Below are positions 15,657-23,194 of a DNA stretch of 34,220 nucleotides, piece after piece. This DNA is from Pseudonocardiaceae bacterium YIM PH 21723 (GTDB taxonomy: Bacteria; Actinomycetota; Actinomycetes; Mycobacteriales; Pseudonocardiaceae): contig QZFT01000073.1 of NCBI GenBank assembly GCA_003600225.1, positions 1 through 34,220 of the forward strand, read 5' to 3'. The position numbers were made by a program, and so were the translations under genes. Within the stretch, counting starts at the first letter, position 1, and every line of letters starts with the position of its first letter. Under the pieces are notes generated by a model. It was not told where the DNA came from. It searched no databases and was given only the letters and a program-made list of their open reading frames with translations.

Positions 15657-16706
15657 ACCGGGAGCTTGTTGATCACGTCGGTCCGGCCCTGGCCGCACAA
15701 CACCGTCGCGCAGCAGCTCGACGTGCTGTGCGTCGACGGAAGAATCCGGCAGACCGGCACCGGCCTCGGTCCGCTGCCGCCCGATGTGTCCCAAGTGGAC
15801 GGTGCGGGCGGTGTCCTGCTCCCCGCCTTCACCCAGGCCGGCAGCACTCCGTACGACCACGAGACCCTGGATGCCGCGGTCGCCTGCGGCACCGCGTTGT
15901 TACGGGTCGCGGTGCCGGTCGACGAGGAGCGGGAACTGGGGCCGCTCCAGGAGATGCTGGACCTGCGGGAGCGATTCGCCGGCCGGCTGGAGCTCCAGGT
16001 GGTGGCGATCTCGCCGGGCGGAATCCTGCGGGAGAGCCGCAATGCCGACTTACTGGACGCGGCGATGGACCTCGGTGCCGACGTGCTCGGCGGGGTTGAT
16101 CCGGCGGGCGTCGACCGGGATCCCGTTGGCAGCCTGGACAAACTGTTCGCGCTGGCCTACAAGTACCAGCGGCCCCTCGATCTGCGGCTGACCGATCCCG
16201 GTGAACTGGGCGCCTTCCAGCTGGAACTGCTCTGCGAGCGGTCACACGCGCTCGGTATGCGTGGCCAGGTCAGCGTGAGCCACGCCTGTGCTTTGTCCAC
16301 TGTGGACCACTGTCGGCGGGTCGAGCTGATCGACCTGCTGGCCGAGCACGACATCGCGTTGTCCCTGGAGGTGCCGGGGACGCATCCGGTTCCGCCGCTG
16401 CGGCAGTTGCGCCGGGCCGGAGTGCGGGTCGGGCTGGGGTGCACCGGCCCGGAACCGGACATGCTCGGCCTGGCCAGGCAACTGGTGTTCCGGGCCGGTT
16501 GGTTCGCCGCCGATGACCTGGAGCTGGCGGTGGACCTGGCCAGCCGTGGTGGCGCCCAGGCGTTGGGCGCCACCGGAATCGGGCTGATCGAGGGCGCGGT
16601 GGCCAATCTGGTGGTGGTGCCGGGAGCGTCGGTCAGCGACGCGGTGCTGGGCTGCGCGCCCCGCACCGTCGTGGTGCACCGCGGTCAGGTCGTCAGTTCC
16701 GCTTGA
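15654..16706 (+). CDS. CodA-like amidohydrolase homologue with lost metal ligands
   Basis: A 350-aa protein with the fold signature of cytosine deaminase-type amidohydrolases: VDGAGGVLLPAF near residue 50, GADVLGGVDPAGVDRDPVGSL (141-161), DPGELGAFQLELLCERSHALGM, and VSHACAL (208-214). Ligand positions seem lost: the HxH after LLPAF is replaced (PAFTQAGSTPYD), the His of the D-x-H-x-D/E block is Arg178 in LDLRLTD, and the final Asp position reads LGCTGP. His210 remains. Family members deaminate cytosine or related rings with one metal ion; this one is probably inactive or altered. Start is ATG 15654 on promoter evidence; the frame is open to 15555. The gene contains GTCCACTGTGGAC at 16296-16308. 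Confidence 0.75.
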   Translation: MTGSLLITSVRPWPHNTVAQQLDVLCVDGRIRQTGTGLGPLPPDVSQVDGAGGVLLPAFTQAGSTPYDHETLDAAVACGTALLRVAVPVDEERELGPLQEMLDLRERFAGRLELQVVAISPGGILRESRNADLLDAAMDLGADVLGGVDPAGVDRDPVGSLDKLFALAYKYQRPLDLRLTDPGELGAFQLELLCERSHALGMRGQVSVSHACALSTVDHCRRVELIDLLAEHDIALSLEVPGTHPVPPLRQLRRAGVRVGLGCTGPEPDMLGLARQLVFRAGWFAADDLELAVDLASRGGAQALGATGIGLIEGAVANLVVVPGASVSDAVLGCAPRTVVVHRGQVVSSA

Positions 16707-17574
16707 GGTGGTTGGTGATGAGCTCGATCAGCACCTGCAGCTCGTAGCCCCGCCGGGCGTCGCACGGGTGCCCAGGGGAGTCCACTGTGGACAGGAACTC
16801 GTCCAGCATCACCGAATAGCACTCCTGCGCGGTGGCCTGCCACAGCTCCAGCCTGCGCTCGCCGTGTTCGCCCCACAGCACCACGTCGGCGGCGGCGGTG
16901 TCCGGGATGCGCAGCGCCATGGTCACAGTGGACACCGCACCGGATTCGTGGCTCAGCGCCAGGGTCATCAGGCCCTGACCCGCGAGCTGGGCGGAGGCGA
17001 CCTCGCGAACCGGGCCGAGCGCCGCCTCGGCGAGGTCCAGCGAGTGCGGGCCGAGGTCCAGCAGCGCGCCGAGATCCTCCTGCCGCCACTGCGAATCCTT
17101 GAACATCGGGTCCAGCAGCCCACCCGCGACGAAACGCACCGAGCCGGCCACCCAGCCACCGGTCCGGTCCACTTCGGACAGCCAGTCCCGGGTCTGCGGG
17201 GCGAAGCGCTGGGTGAGCAGCATGATGCTGGCGACGCCCGCCTGCTCCACGGCTTCCAGGACCTCGGCCGCCTTGGTGGCGGTGGGAGCGAGTGGCTTGT
17301 CCAGGATCAGGTGTTTGCCCGCCCCGGCGGCCTGGATCGCCCAGTCGGCCTGCAGGGCCGGCGGCACGGCGAAGGCCACCGCGTCCACCTGGTCCAGGAG
17401 TTCCGGCACGCTCGTCGCCACGGCCGCACCGTGCGGCTGCGCGATCGCGGCCGCCTTGTCCGGGTTGCGGCCGTAGACCGCGGTCAGCGTGGTGCCGGGG
17501 TGGGCGGCGATGGCGGGGGCGTGCGTGACCTGCGCCCAGCCACCGGTGCCGATCAGTCCAACGTTCAGTGCCAT
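16693..17574 (-). CDS. Gfo/Idh/MocA family oxidoreductase
   Basis: A 293-aa NAD(P)-dependent oxidoreductase. The N-terminal Rossmann motif is VGLIGTGGWA (residues 5-14), AVYGRNPDKAAA follows the second strand, and GKHLILDKPLAPT (87-99) contains the catalytic Lys93 of the family's EKP motif, here DKP. Usually such enzymes run 330-390 aa, so the C-terminal domain is short. The start MALNVGLIG at 17574 is preferred over an ATG at 17643 that would cross the upstream palindromic repeat. Substrate unknown. Its 3' end overlaps the convergent amidohydrolase gene by 14 nt. It holds GTCCACTGTGGAC at 16780-16792. Confidence 0.85.
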   Translation of the reverse strand: MALNVGLIGTGGWAQVTHAPAIAAHPGTTLTAVYGRNPDKAAAIAQPHGAAVATSVPELLDQVDAVAFAVPPALQADWAIQAAGAGKHLILDKPLAPTATKAAEVLEAVEQAGVASIMLLTQRFAPQTRDWLSEVDRTGGWVAGSVRFVAGGLLDPMFKDSQWRQEDLGALLDLGPHSLDLAEAALGPVREVASAQLAGQGLMTLALSHESGAVSTVTMALRIPDTAAADVVLWGEHGERRLELWQATAQECYSVMLDEFLSTVDSPGHPCDARRGYELQVLIELITNHLKRN

Positions 17575-17587
17575 GGGGACATTGTCT

Positions 17588-17634
17588 CCGAACTCGGCGA
17601 GTTTCGGGCAGACGCCGAATCTCCCCGACTTCGG
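17588..17634. terminator. Imperfect palindrome of the CGAAGTTGACGA family
   Basis: Arms 17588-17607 and 17615-17634 pair over 20 positions with three mismatches around a 7-nt loop. It follows the end of the helical-protein/FtsK operon on the minus strand and precedes the oxidoreductase gene, so it can serve as terminator. Confidence 0.5.
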
Positions 17635-17644
17635 GTACCGCATG

Positions 17645-17672
17645 CTGAGCAGTTTCCATGGAAAGTGCTCAG
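17645..17672. repeat. 28-nt near-perfect palindrome over a stop codon
   Basis: The sequence runs CTGAGCA, then G, TTTCCATGGAAA, G, then TGCTCAG; only one base pair is mismatched in 14. It covers the stop codon (17669-17671) of the minus-strand 122-aa gene and lies next to the palindrome at 17588, giving two hairpins in tandem at the operon's end. Confidence 0.6.
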
Positions 17673-18037
17673 GAGCGGCGGCCCCACTTGGGCTTGTGCA
17701 GTGACTCGTGCATGTCCACGAAGGTGCGCTGGACGTGCCTGGCGTACTCGGCCACCGGGCGGTCCGGGCTCGCGGTCAGGTCCGGCTGCGGGAAGGTGCC
17801 CGGGGACATCCACCGCTCGCCCCACAGCGCCTCGACGACCGAGGTCCAGCGCTGGTCGACGCCGTCCCGCATCTCCGCCTCGGCCTGCTGCGCGGCGTCC
17901 ACCTCGGCCTTGGCCGCGGCCACCGCCTCGGTCAGGCCGGCCGCCGCCTCCTGCTCGTAGGTCTTCAGGTTCTCGATGGCGGCGGTGGCCCGATCGGTGA
18001 CCGCCTTGTAGCGGGCGTACGCGGACCTGGCGATCAC
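17669..18037 (-). CDS. Small helical protein coupled to the FtsK-like ATPase
   Basis: A 122-aa protein, Ala/Glu-rich and helical from about residue 10 to 65 (a likely coiled coil around LTEAVAAAKAEVDAAQQAEAE), followed by a Pro- and Trp-containing C-terminal part. No signal peptide, membrane segment or WXG motif. It starts at GTG 18037, overlapping the ATPase stop by 4 nt, so stoichiometric production with the ATPase is likely. I do not recognise the family; an adaptor or substrate role is inference. Confidence 0.7.
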   Translation of the reverse strand: MIARSAYARYKAVTDRATAAIENLKTYEQEAAAGLTEAVAAAKAEVDAAQQAEAEMRDGVDQRWTSVVEALWGERWMSPGTFPQPDLTASPDRPVAEYARHVQRTFVDMHESLHKPKWGRRS

Positions 18038-20904
18038 CAGCGCACCTCATTCTGACTGTGCGACGGATACGGGTGGGTGTCCGTCGGTTGCAGCGGGATC
18101 TTCTGCTCGTCCATCGCCGACGCGGTGTCGTACGGGATGAGCACCTCGGGCCGGGCGTGCTCGAACCGGTCGAAGAACAGCCCACGGTGGACTCGCGGCG
18201 ACCAGCTGATCAGCTGGCCCGCGGCGAGGGCGTTCAGGTCCTGGCCCTGCACGTCGAACGCCACCCAGGTGCCGATGTCGTCCACCGGGCCCATGCCCAG
18301 GCTGGTCTTCAGCCGGGCGACGCTGCGCCACCAGCCGATGGTGTGGGTGGAGAATTCCGGGCCGTTCTTCAGGATCTTGCGCAGATCGTCCACACCGGAC
18401 TGCCGGGTGGTCGGATCCTTGGCCTCCAGCACCGTGTGCGCGCCGTCGACCGCGTACAGCACCAGGAAGTGCGGCGCCGGGGTGCCCGCGGTCGTGCCGG
18501 ACATCCGCTCGGTGATCGCCGCCGCCCGCGTCGCGAGCAGGCCGCGAATGCTCTCCAGGTCGCCGGATTCCACCACGTGACCCTGCCGGGTCAGCTCGCC
18601 CTGCAGGGCCAGGGCCTGCACCGTGGTGGCCTCGACCATGCTGGCCACGGTGAACGTGCACTCGCCGGGCCGGTACTGCTTCGCCAGGGACAGCGCCGCC
18701 GCGGACAGCACGCTGCACGCGTCCTGCTGTGCGGAGCCCAGCACCGCGATGTTCCGGCCGGGGGCCGCGGACAGCCGCATCCGCGCCGCGCTGCCTTCCA
18801 CGTCGATGACCTGGCCGAGCAGCACCGACGGCGGTTGCTCGCCGGTGAGCCGCAGCCGGCGGAAGTCCTCCACCGCGGACAGTTCGGGAATCCGGCTGCC
18901 GTCGAACAGGATCGGCTTCTCCTGACCGTGCTCGCGTTGCCAGAGTTCCAGCTGCAACGCGTCGAAGGTCTTCTTCGCGGTGGCGTCCGGGATCTTGGCG
19001 AGCTTGTTGCCGTGCTGCACACCGGATTCGTGGTTGAGCACCGCGTGCCAGCGGGGCAGTTCGATGGCCGCCCGGTTGGTGTCGGCCAGGACCCGCCGCG
19101 CCTTGGGCAGCGCCACCCGCAGGGTGAACTGCTCGAAGATGGCCGGCTTGCCCCAGAACGCCTCGATGCCGGACACGTCCTGGCTGGCCAGCACCAGGTG
19201 GATGCCCTGGGAGCGACCGCGCCGGGCCACGTCTTCGAGGAGCTGGGTGGCCTGGGAGGTGACCGCGTCCCGCTCGGCGAACAGGTACTGGAACTCGTCG
19301 ATCACCGCGACGATGCGCGGCCAGCGGCCGTCCGGGTCCTCCTCGCGGAGCTCCTCCAGCTTGGTCACCTCGTGCCGCTTGGCCGCGTCCGCGCGCCTGC
19401 GCATCTCGTCGGCCAGGAAGCGCAGCAAGGCGACGCCGAACTCGCGGTCCTCGTTCACGTTGACGCCGACCAGCCTGGCGTGCGGCATCCAGCTGGGGTC
19501 CTTGCGGCCCGGGGTGAACTGGGCGAAGGACACGCCCTCCTTGAAGTCCAGCAGGTACAGCTCCAGCTCGTCCGGGTTGTACCGCGCCGCGAGCCCGCCG
19601 AGCATGGCGTACAGGAAGTTGGTCTTGCCGGAGCCGCTCGGCCCGCCGATCAACGCGTGCGGCGACGAGTCGCCGAGGTGCAGGTCGACCGGTTCGCCGT
19701 CCTCGAAGCCGACCGGGCCGGACAGGCCGACCGCGGAGCTCTCCGTCCAGTAGGACGCGGGCAGTAGGTCGGCGAAGCTGCGGACCCGGGAGCGCTGCGC
19801 GATCATCGCGTCGGCCAGCGCGGCGCAGGCCTTCGGGACCTCTTCGCGGGGGAGTGGGTCGTCCAGGTAGATCAGGCCGTGCGGGCCGACCATGGAGCCC
19901 TTGGCGATCTCACGTTTGTCCTGGTCGCGGCCCAGCAGCACGATGGATTCCACCGAGTTGGCCACGTCGACCGGGATGTCCACCATGATCAGCTGGATGC
20001 CGCAGGCCAGGCCGTTGCGGGCCACCCGGCGCAGCTTCTGGCTCTGGTCCTCGGTGGGAGGGGTGCCGTTGCCGAACAGCACGCCGATCCGCCACGGCTC
20101 GGTCCGCCTGCCCTGCACGGCGGTGACCGCCTCCAGGGTGGGGTGGCCGTCGACCAGCACGCCCTTGTGGATGCGCCGGATGTGCTCGGACAGCTCGTCC
20201 AGCATGCCGTCCAGCCGGGACGGGTCGTGCGCGGTCAGCAGGCCCGCCTTCGCGAGGGGGTAGAGGCCGGGCAGCGATCCGGTGAGCTGGGCGAAGTCCC
20301 AGACGTGGATGTGCACCAGGCCGGGCCGGAAGTGGCTGAGCACCCGCAGCAGGAGCATCTCCACCAGAGCCTCGGCCCTGGCCGGGGTGGACCGGCCGGA
20401 GTTGAGGTAGAGGTGCGCCTGTTCCAGCAGCGGGAACGCGACCGGGAACTCCTCCGCGAGCGGCGCGGTGGGGATGGTGCCGGTGCCGACCCGCCAGAGC
20501 TCCGGAACGGGGGCGTCCTGGTGGAAGCCGTTGTGCGTGCCGACGTGCCCCAGCCAGTCCTGCCAGGGCAGCCCGGCGGAACCGGGGGAGGCCTCGGCGA
20601 CCAGGTCGGTGATCTCCTCGGTCCCGGTGCTGGTCCACGCCTCGAAGATCCGGTCTCGCTGCACACTGGCCTGGGCCAGCAGCTCGGCGTAGCCACCGGC
20701 CCGCATTCTGGCCAGCAGCTCGTCGTCGCTGCGTGCGGCCATGATGCCGGTGCGCATGATGTCCAGCGCGAACTGTTTCCTGGCGTGTGCCGCCTCGGCC
20801 TGCGCGCGGCGATTGGCCGCCGCGCCCATGGCCTGCGCACTCGCGTGCCGGAACTCGCTGAAAGCGCTTTCGATGCGCTCACGCCGTTCGTTTCGCCTAG
20901 TCAC
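18034..20904 (-). CDS. Soluble FtsK/EccC-like ATPase with three modules
   Basis: A 956-aa protein without membrane helices. The central FtsK/SpoIIIE module has Walker A GGPSGSGKTN (about residues 419-428), the following LYLLDFKEGVSF, Walker B IVAVIDEFQYLF (about 532-543), and the downstream DVARRGRSQGIHLVLASQD sensor region. The segment before it (about 165-390) reads like a degenerate FtsK module (VHIHVWDFAQL, RIGVLFGNGTPP, NGLACGIQLIMVDIP) without Walker A. The segment after it (about 700-956) resembles a third, with IAVLGSAQQDA in place of Walker A. EccC of type VII secretion also has three modules, but with membrane helices and usually an active first module. The N-terminal 60 residues are helical. 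Likely a cytosolic motor; cargo unknown. Confidence 0.8.
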   Translation of the reverse strand: MTRRNERRERIESAFSEFRHASAQAMGAAANRRAQAEAAHARKQFALDIMRTGIMAARSDDELLARMRAGGYAELLAQASVQRDRIFEAWTSTGTEEITDLVAEASPGSAGLPWQDWLGHVGTHNGFHQDAPVPELWRVGTGTIPTAPLAEEFPVAFPLLEQAHLYLNSGRSTPARAEALVEMLLLRVLSHFRPGLVHIHVWDFAQLTGSLPGLYPLAKAGLLTAHDPSRLDGMLDELSEHIRRIHKGVLVDGHPTLEAVTAVQGRRTEPWRIGVLFGNGTPPTEDQSQKLRRVARNGLACGIQLIMVDIPVDVANSVESIVLLGRDQDKREIAKGSMVGPHGLIYLDDPLPREEVPKACAALADAMIAQRSRVRSFADLLPASYWTESSAVGLSGPVGFEDGEPVDLHLGDSSPHALIGGPSGSGKTNFLYAMLGGLAARYNPDELELYLLDFKEGVSFAQFTPGRKDPSWMPHARLVGVNVNEDREFGVALLRFLADEMRRRADAAKRHEVTKLEELREEDPDGRWPRIVAVIDEFQYLFAERDAVTSQATQLLEDVARRGRSQGIHLVLASQDVSGIEAFWGKPAIFEQFTLRVALPKARRVLADTNRAAIELPRWHAVLNHESGVQHGNKLAKIPDATAKKTFDALQLELWQREHGQEKPILFDGSRIPELSAVEDFRRLRLTGEQPPSVLLGQVIDVEGSAARMRLSAAPGRNIAVLGSAQQDACSVLSAAALSLAKQYRPGECTFTVASMVEATTVQALALQGELTRQGHVVESGDLESIRGLLATRAAAITERMSGTTAGTPAPHFLVLYAVDGAHTVLEAKDPTTRQSGVDDLRKILKNGPEFSTHTIGWWRSVARLKTSLGMGPVDDIGTWVAFDVQGQDLNALAAGQLISWSPRVHRGLFFDRFEHARPEVLIPYDTASAMDEQKIPLQPTDTHPYPSHSQNEVRW

Positions 20905-20955
20905 GGCTTGTTCACGCCCATCCTCGCCGGGATCGACAAATGGCCATTCTCCTCA

Positions 20956-21207
20956 CTACAGGAGTCCGGCGAATTCGTCTAGTAGCTGTGTGGCCTGGGT
21001 CATCAACGCCTGCGCCTCGACTAAGTGCTCATCGCCGCGCGGAAATTCGACGGGCACCACGAGTTCCGGATGATTCGGATTGGTGCTCGCCGCCGCCCGG
21101 ATGGCGTCGTCGAGTAGGGCACGCGCCGTCGTCGAGCCGGTGTGGACCTGGTTCAACTGCTCCTGGACCAGGGCGAGAACCTGCCGGAGCTCGGCGACAG
21201 AGGACAC
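20956..21207 (-). CDS. Small helical protein (83 aa), WXG100-sized
   Basis: Predicted helical protein starting MSSVAELRQVLALVQEQLN and ending EAQALMTQATQLLDEFAGLL, two helices joined by a Pro-containing segment (HPELVVPVEFPRGDE). Size and helix-turn-helix hairpin plan resemble WXG100/ESX proteins, but the WXG turn is missing. GTG 21207 overlaps the upstream gene's TAG stop by one base, so the two are co-translated. It precedes the FtsK-like ATPase gene by 51 nt. It may be a partner or substrate of that ATPase. Confidence 0.7.
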   Translation of the reverse strand: MSSVAELRQVLALVQEQLNQVHTGSTTARALLDDAIRAAASTNPNHPELVVPVEFPRGDEHLVEAQALMTQATQLLDEFAGLL

Positions 21208-21467
21208 TACAGCCGCTCGGAGTACTGGCCGGAGGACTGGATCGCGGCCTGGATGGTCTCGTGGGCTTCTTCGAACTTGCTCTTGGCCTGGGCCAGCAGC
21301 TGGTGTGCTTCCTCGACCTCGGACTGGTTACTGCCCTGGGTGGCGGCCACCAGCATCGACTGGGCCTCCTCCAGGCTCGAGGTGGCCTGCTGGATCGCGC
21401 CCAGGCATTCCTCCGCTTTCGCGTTGGCCTGCTGGATACCCTGCCGAACCTCGTCAACGCTTGCCAT
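21207..21467 (-). CDS. Small helical protein (86 aa), WXG100-sized
   Basis: Predicted helical hairpin protein: MASVDEVRQGIQQANAKAEE in the first half and SEVEEAHQLLAQAKSKFEEA in the second, with a Gly/Asn/Ser turn (TQGSNQSE) in the middle. The start MASVDEV at 21467 matches the start MSSVAEL of the downstream gene; a longer frame to 21533 begins with a composition unlike the rest. Head gene of the operon 21467-17669. The N-terminal similarity of the two small proteins suggests duplication and perhaps a heterodimer, as for EsxA/EsxB. No signal peptide. Confidence 0.7.
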   Translation of the reverse strand: MASVDEVRQGIQQANAKAEECLGAIQQATSSLEEAQSMLVAATQGSNQSEVEEAHQLLAQAKSKFEEAHETIQAAIQSSGQYSERL

Positions 21468-21670
21468 GATGTTGCTCGTCCTGCCCGTGACTGTGTCCTG
21501 TGAAGGACGTTGCCGTTCGCGATGACTGATCATCGCTCACAGAAAATGTAGCCCCTCAGGCTTCCCTCACGTCAACCGGCCAAGTTGCTCATCTTTGGAG
21601 TGAACGGCCCACTCTGCGTCGAAGTCGGCGAGTTTCGGGGCGGGCGAAAGGGTGGCGATGCCCTGGACTT

Positions 21671-21720
21671 ATCCGTCTTCAAGACCGGAAAGTGCCCTGT
21701 TTTCGGTCTTGAAGACGGAT
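21671..21720. terminator. Long hairpin, 17-bp perfect stem
   Basis: ATCCGTCTTCAAGACCG (21671-21687) pairs exactly with 21704-21720 around a 16-nt loop; AAA and TTT within the loop can extend the stem past one bulged G. Its sequence is unrelated to the other palindromes here. It may add to termination after the 428-aa gene. Confidence 0.55.
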
Positions 21721-21765
21721 GACTGCGCCGTGGGTGGGGCCACAACGGATCTGACGGTGACATCG

Positions 21766-21811
21766 CGAAGTTGACGAGGTTCGGGTTCTTTCTCGAACCT
21801 CGTCAACTTCG
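21766..21811. terminator. Terminator, CGAAGTTGACGA family
   Basis: A perfect 18-bp stem (21766-21783 with 21794-21811) with a 10-nt loop, ten bases past the stop of the minus-strand 428-aa gene. Confidence 0.75.
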
Positions 21812-21820
21812 GGTCTGGGG

Positions 21821-23107
21821 TCAGAAGGAGAAGCGCTCGGAGCGGTTGGGCTGCTCGGGGAGCAGCAGCTCGGGGGTGCCGGGCATGTCGTCCATCGGGT
21901 CCTCGACGTAGGGGACCGAGCAGGACAGTTCCAGGCCGATGACGCCCGAATCCGGGCTGGGGCTGGCGATCCAGCAGATCGTCGCGGTGTCACCGTCCCA
22001 GCGCATCGGCGACCAGCCGGGCCTGCCCAGCGCCGAGACCGCGGCGAGCACTGCCTGGGCCGGTGAGACGTCCACCTGGCCGAGGTCCATGCCGACGCCG
22101 ATCACGCCGTCGCGCTGCACGTAGTCGCTGATCGTCGCGGTGCGCACGATCCGGCTGGCGACGGCCCTGGCCTGCCACTCGGCCGGGGCGGCGCGTTCGG
22201 TGGCCACCTCGACCCACAGCCGCAGCCTGGCGAGGGGGATCTCCCGCTCGGTGACCAGCGAGGCCAGTGGCTCCGGTTCCGGAGCGACGGCCTCGACCTC
22301 GATCTCGGGGTCCTCGATGTCCGGCTGTGCGGGAGCAGATTCCATGGAATCTGCTCCCTCGACCAGGATGGCGTCCTCGATGACCGGCTCCTCAAGGACG
22401 ACGTCCTCGATCTCCGGTTCCAGTGCGATCGGCTCGAAGGCGGCGGCCGGTATGGCCGTCGGGTCCTCGAGTCCGGGTTCCGAGGCCGGCACGGTGGTCA
22501 GTTCGACCGCGATCGGTTCGGCGGGCGGCGGCTCGGCCGCCACGACGGGGTTCTCATCCGGGTCCGCGGTCACCGGCAAAGCGATGGGCTCCTCGCGAAC
22601 CTCCCTCAGCGCATGCGTCACCTCGGCCTTATCGGCGGGCTCCTCCGGCTGGTTGACAGCAGCCACCGAGGTGTCAGCCGATCCAGTGGCGATCGGGGAC
22701 GGTGGCGGCTGTGGTTGTTCGCCGGGCAGCGGCACCCGGTCCAGCCACGCCTCCACCAGGATGCGCTCGCCTGCCGGGACCAGGGCATGCACCGACGGCT
22801 GGTCGTCGATGATCGTCCACGCGGTCGGTGGCTCGCAGGCCACGCGGTAGCCCGACTCGGTGGCCAGGCCGCGGACGAACACCCGCACGGCGCGGGACAG
22901 GCCCGCGGACGGATTCTTGGTGACCGTCTCGGAGCTACTCCGGATGACGCTGACCGCCCAGCACCCGGGGTCCTCCGTAGAGCAGTCCACCGCACGCACA
23001 ATGCGGCCGTCGACTCGCTCGACGAACGGAGTACAGGCCGCGACGGCCTGCTCCTCGTTCTCGGCGGCGACCACCACAGTGATCAACAGCTCCAAGGACT
23101 GTTCCAT
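21821..23107 (-). CDS. Two-domain protein with Glu/Pro-rich linker, unknown function
   Basis: A 428-aa soluble protein from ATG 23107; the frame is open ten codons further up but that part runs into the ahpD terminator. An N-terminal globular part (about 1-130, starting MEQSLELLITVVVAAENEEQ, with Cys residues near 25, 41 and 48) is followed by a low-complexity acidic and proline-rich linker (about 130-275, with runs such as EPPPAEPIAVEL and PEIEDVVLEEP). A C-terminal globular part (about 280-428) includes LRLWVEVATERAAPAEW and GVIGVGMDLG. No signal peptide or membrane segment. It lies directly upstream of the helical-protein/FtsK operon, separated by two hairpins. No family recognised. Confidence 0.65.
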   Translation of the reverse strand: MEQSLELLITVVVAAENEEQAVAACTPFVERVDGRIVRAVDCSTEDPGCWAVSVIRSSSETVTKNPSAGLSRAVRVFVRGLATESGYRVACEPPTAWTIIDDQPSVHALVPAGERILVEAWLDRVPLPGEQPQPPPSPIATGSADTSVAAVNQPEEPADKAEVTHALREVREEPIALPVTADPDENPVVAAEPPPAEPIAVELTTVPASEPGLEDPTAIPAAAFEPIALEPEIEDVVLEEPVIEDAILVEGADSMESAPAQPDIEDPEIEVEAVAPEPEPLASLVTEREIPLARLRLWVEVATERAAPAEWQARAVASRIVRTATISDYVQRDGVIGVGMDLGQVDVSPAQAVLAAVSALGRPGWSPMRWDGDTATICWIASPSPDSGVIGLELSCSVPYVEDPMDDMPGTPELLLPEQPNRSERFSF

Positions 23108-23135
23108 AACAACCGGAGATTCTCGCCTATAGCGC

Positions 23136-23174
23136 AAGGGGTCCGGTCGCGATGTGACTACGACCGGACCCCTT
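23136..23174 (-). terminator. ahpCD operon terminator
   Basis: A perfect 14-bp stem (AAGGGGTCCGGTCG with its complement, 23136-23149 and 23161-23174) and 11-nt loop, 20 nt past the ahpD stop on the minus strand. Confidence 0.85.
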
Positions 23175-23194
23175 CACCCAAATGGATGAAGCAC

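Larger units (their letters stand above)
21468..21820. promoter_or_regulatory. Intergenic region with three repeat elements and operon promoter
   Basis: No gene is seen in these 353 nt. On the minus strand, TTGACG (21570-21575) and TACATT (21545-21550), 19 nt apart, form a possible promoter for the helical-protein/FtsK operon. Upstream lie a single arm of the CGAAGTTGACGA family (21620-21638), a strong hairpin (21671-21720) and a full palindrome of that family (21766-21811). Confidence 0.45.

Noticed and set aside
18058-19767. 569-codon plus-strand frame over the FtsK-like gene
   Set aside because: Antisense shadow; the minus strand has Walker A and B motifs.
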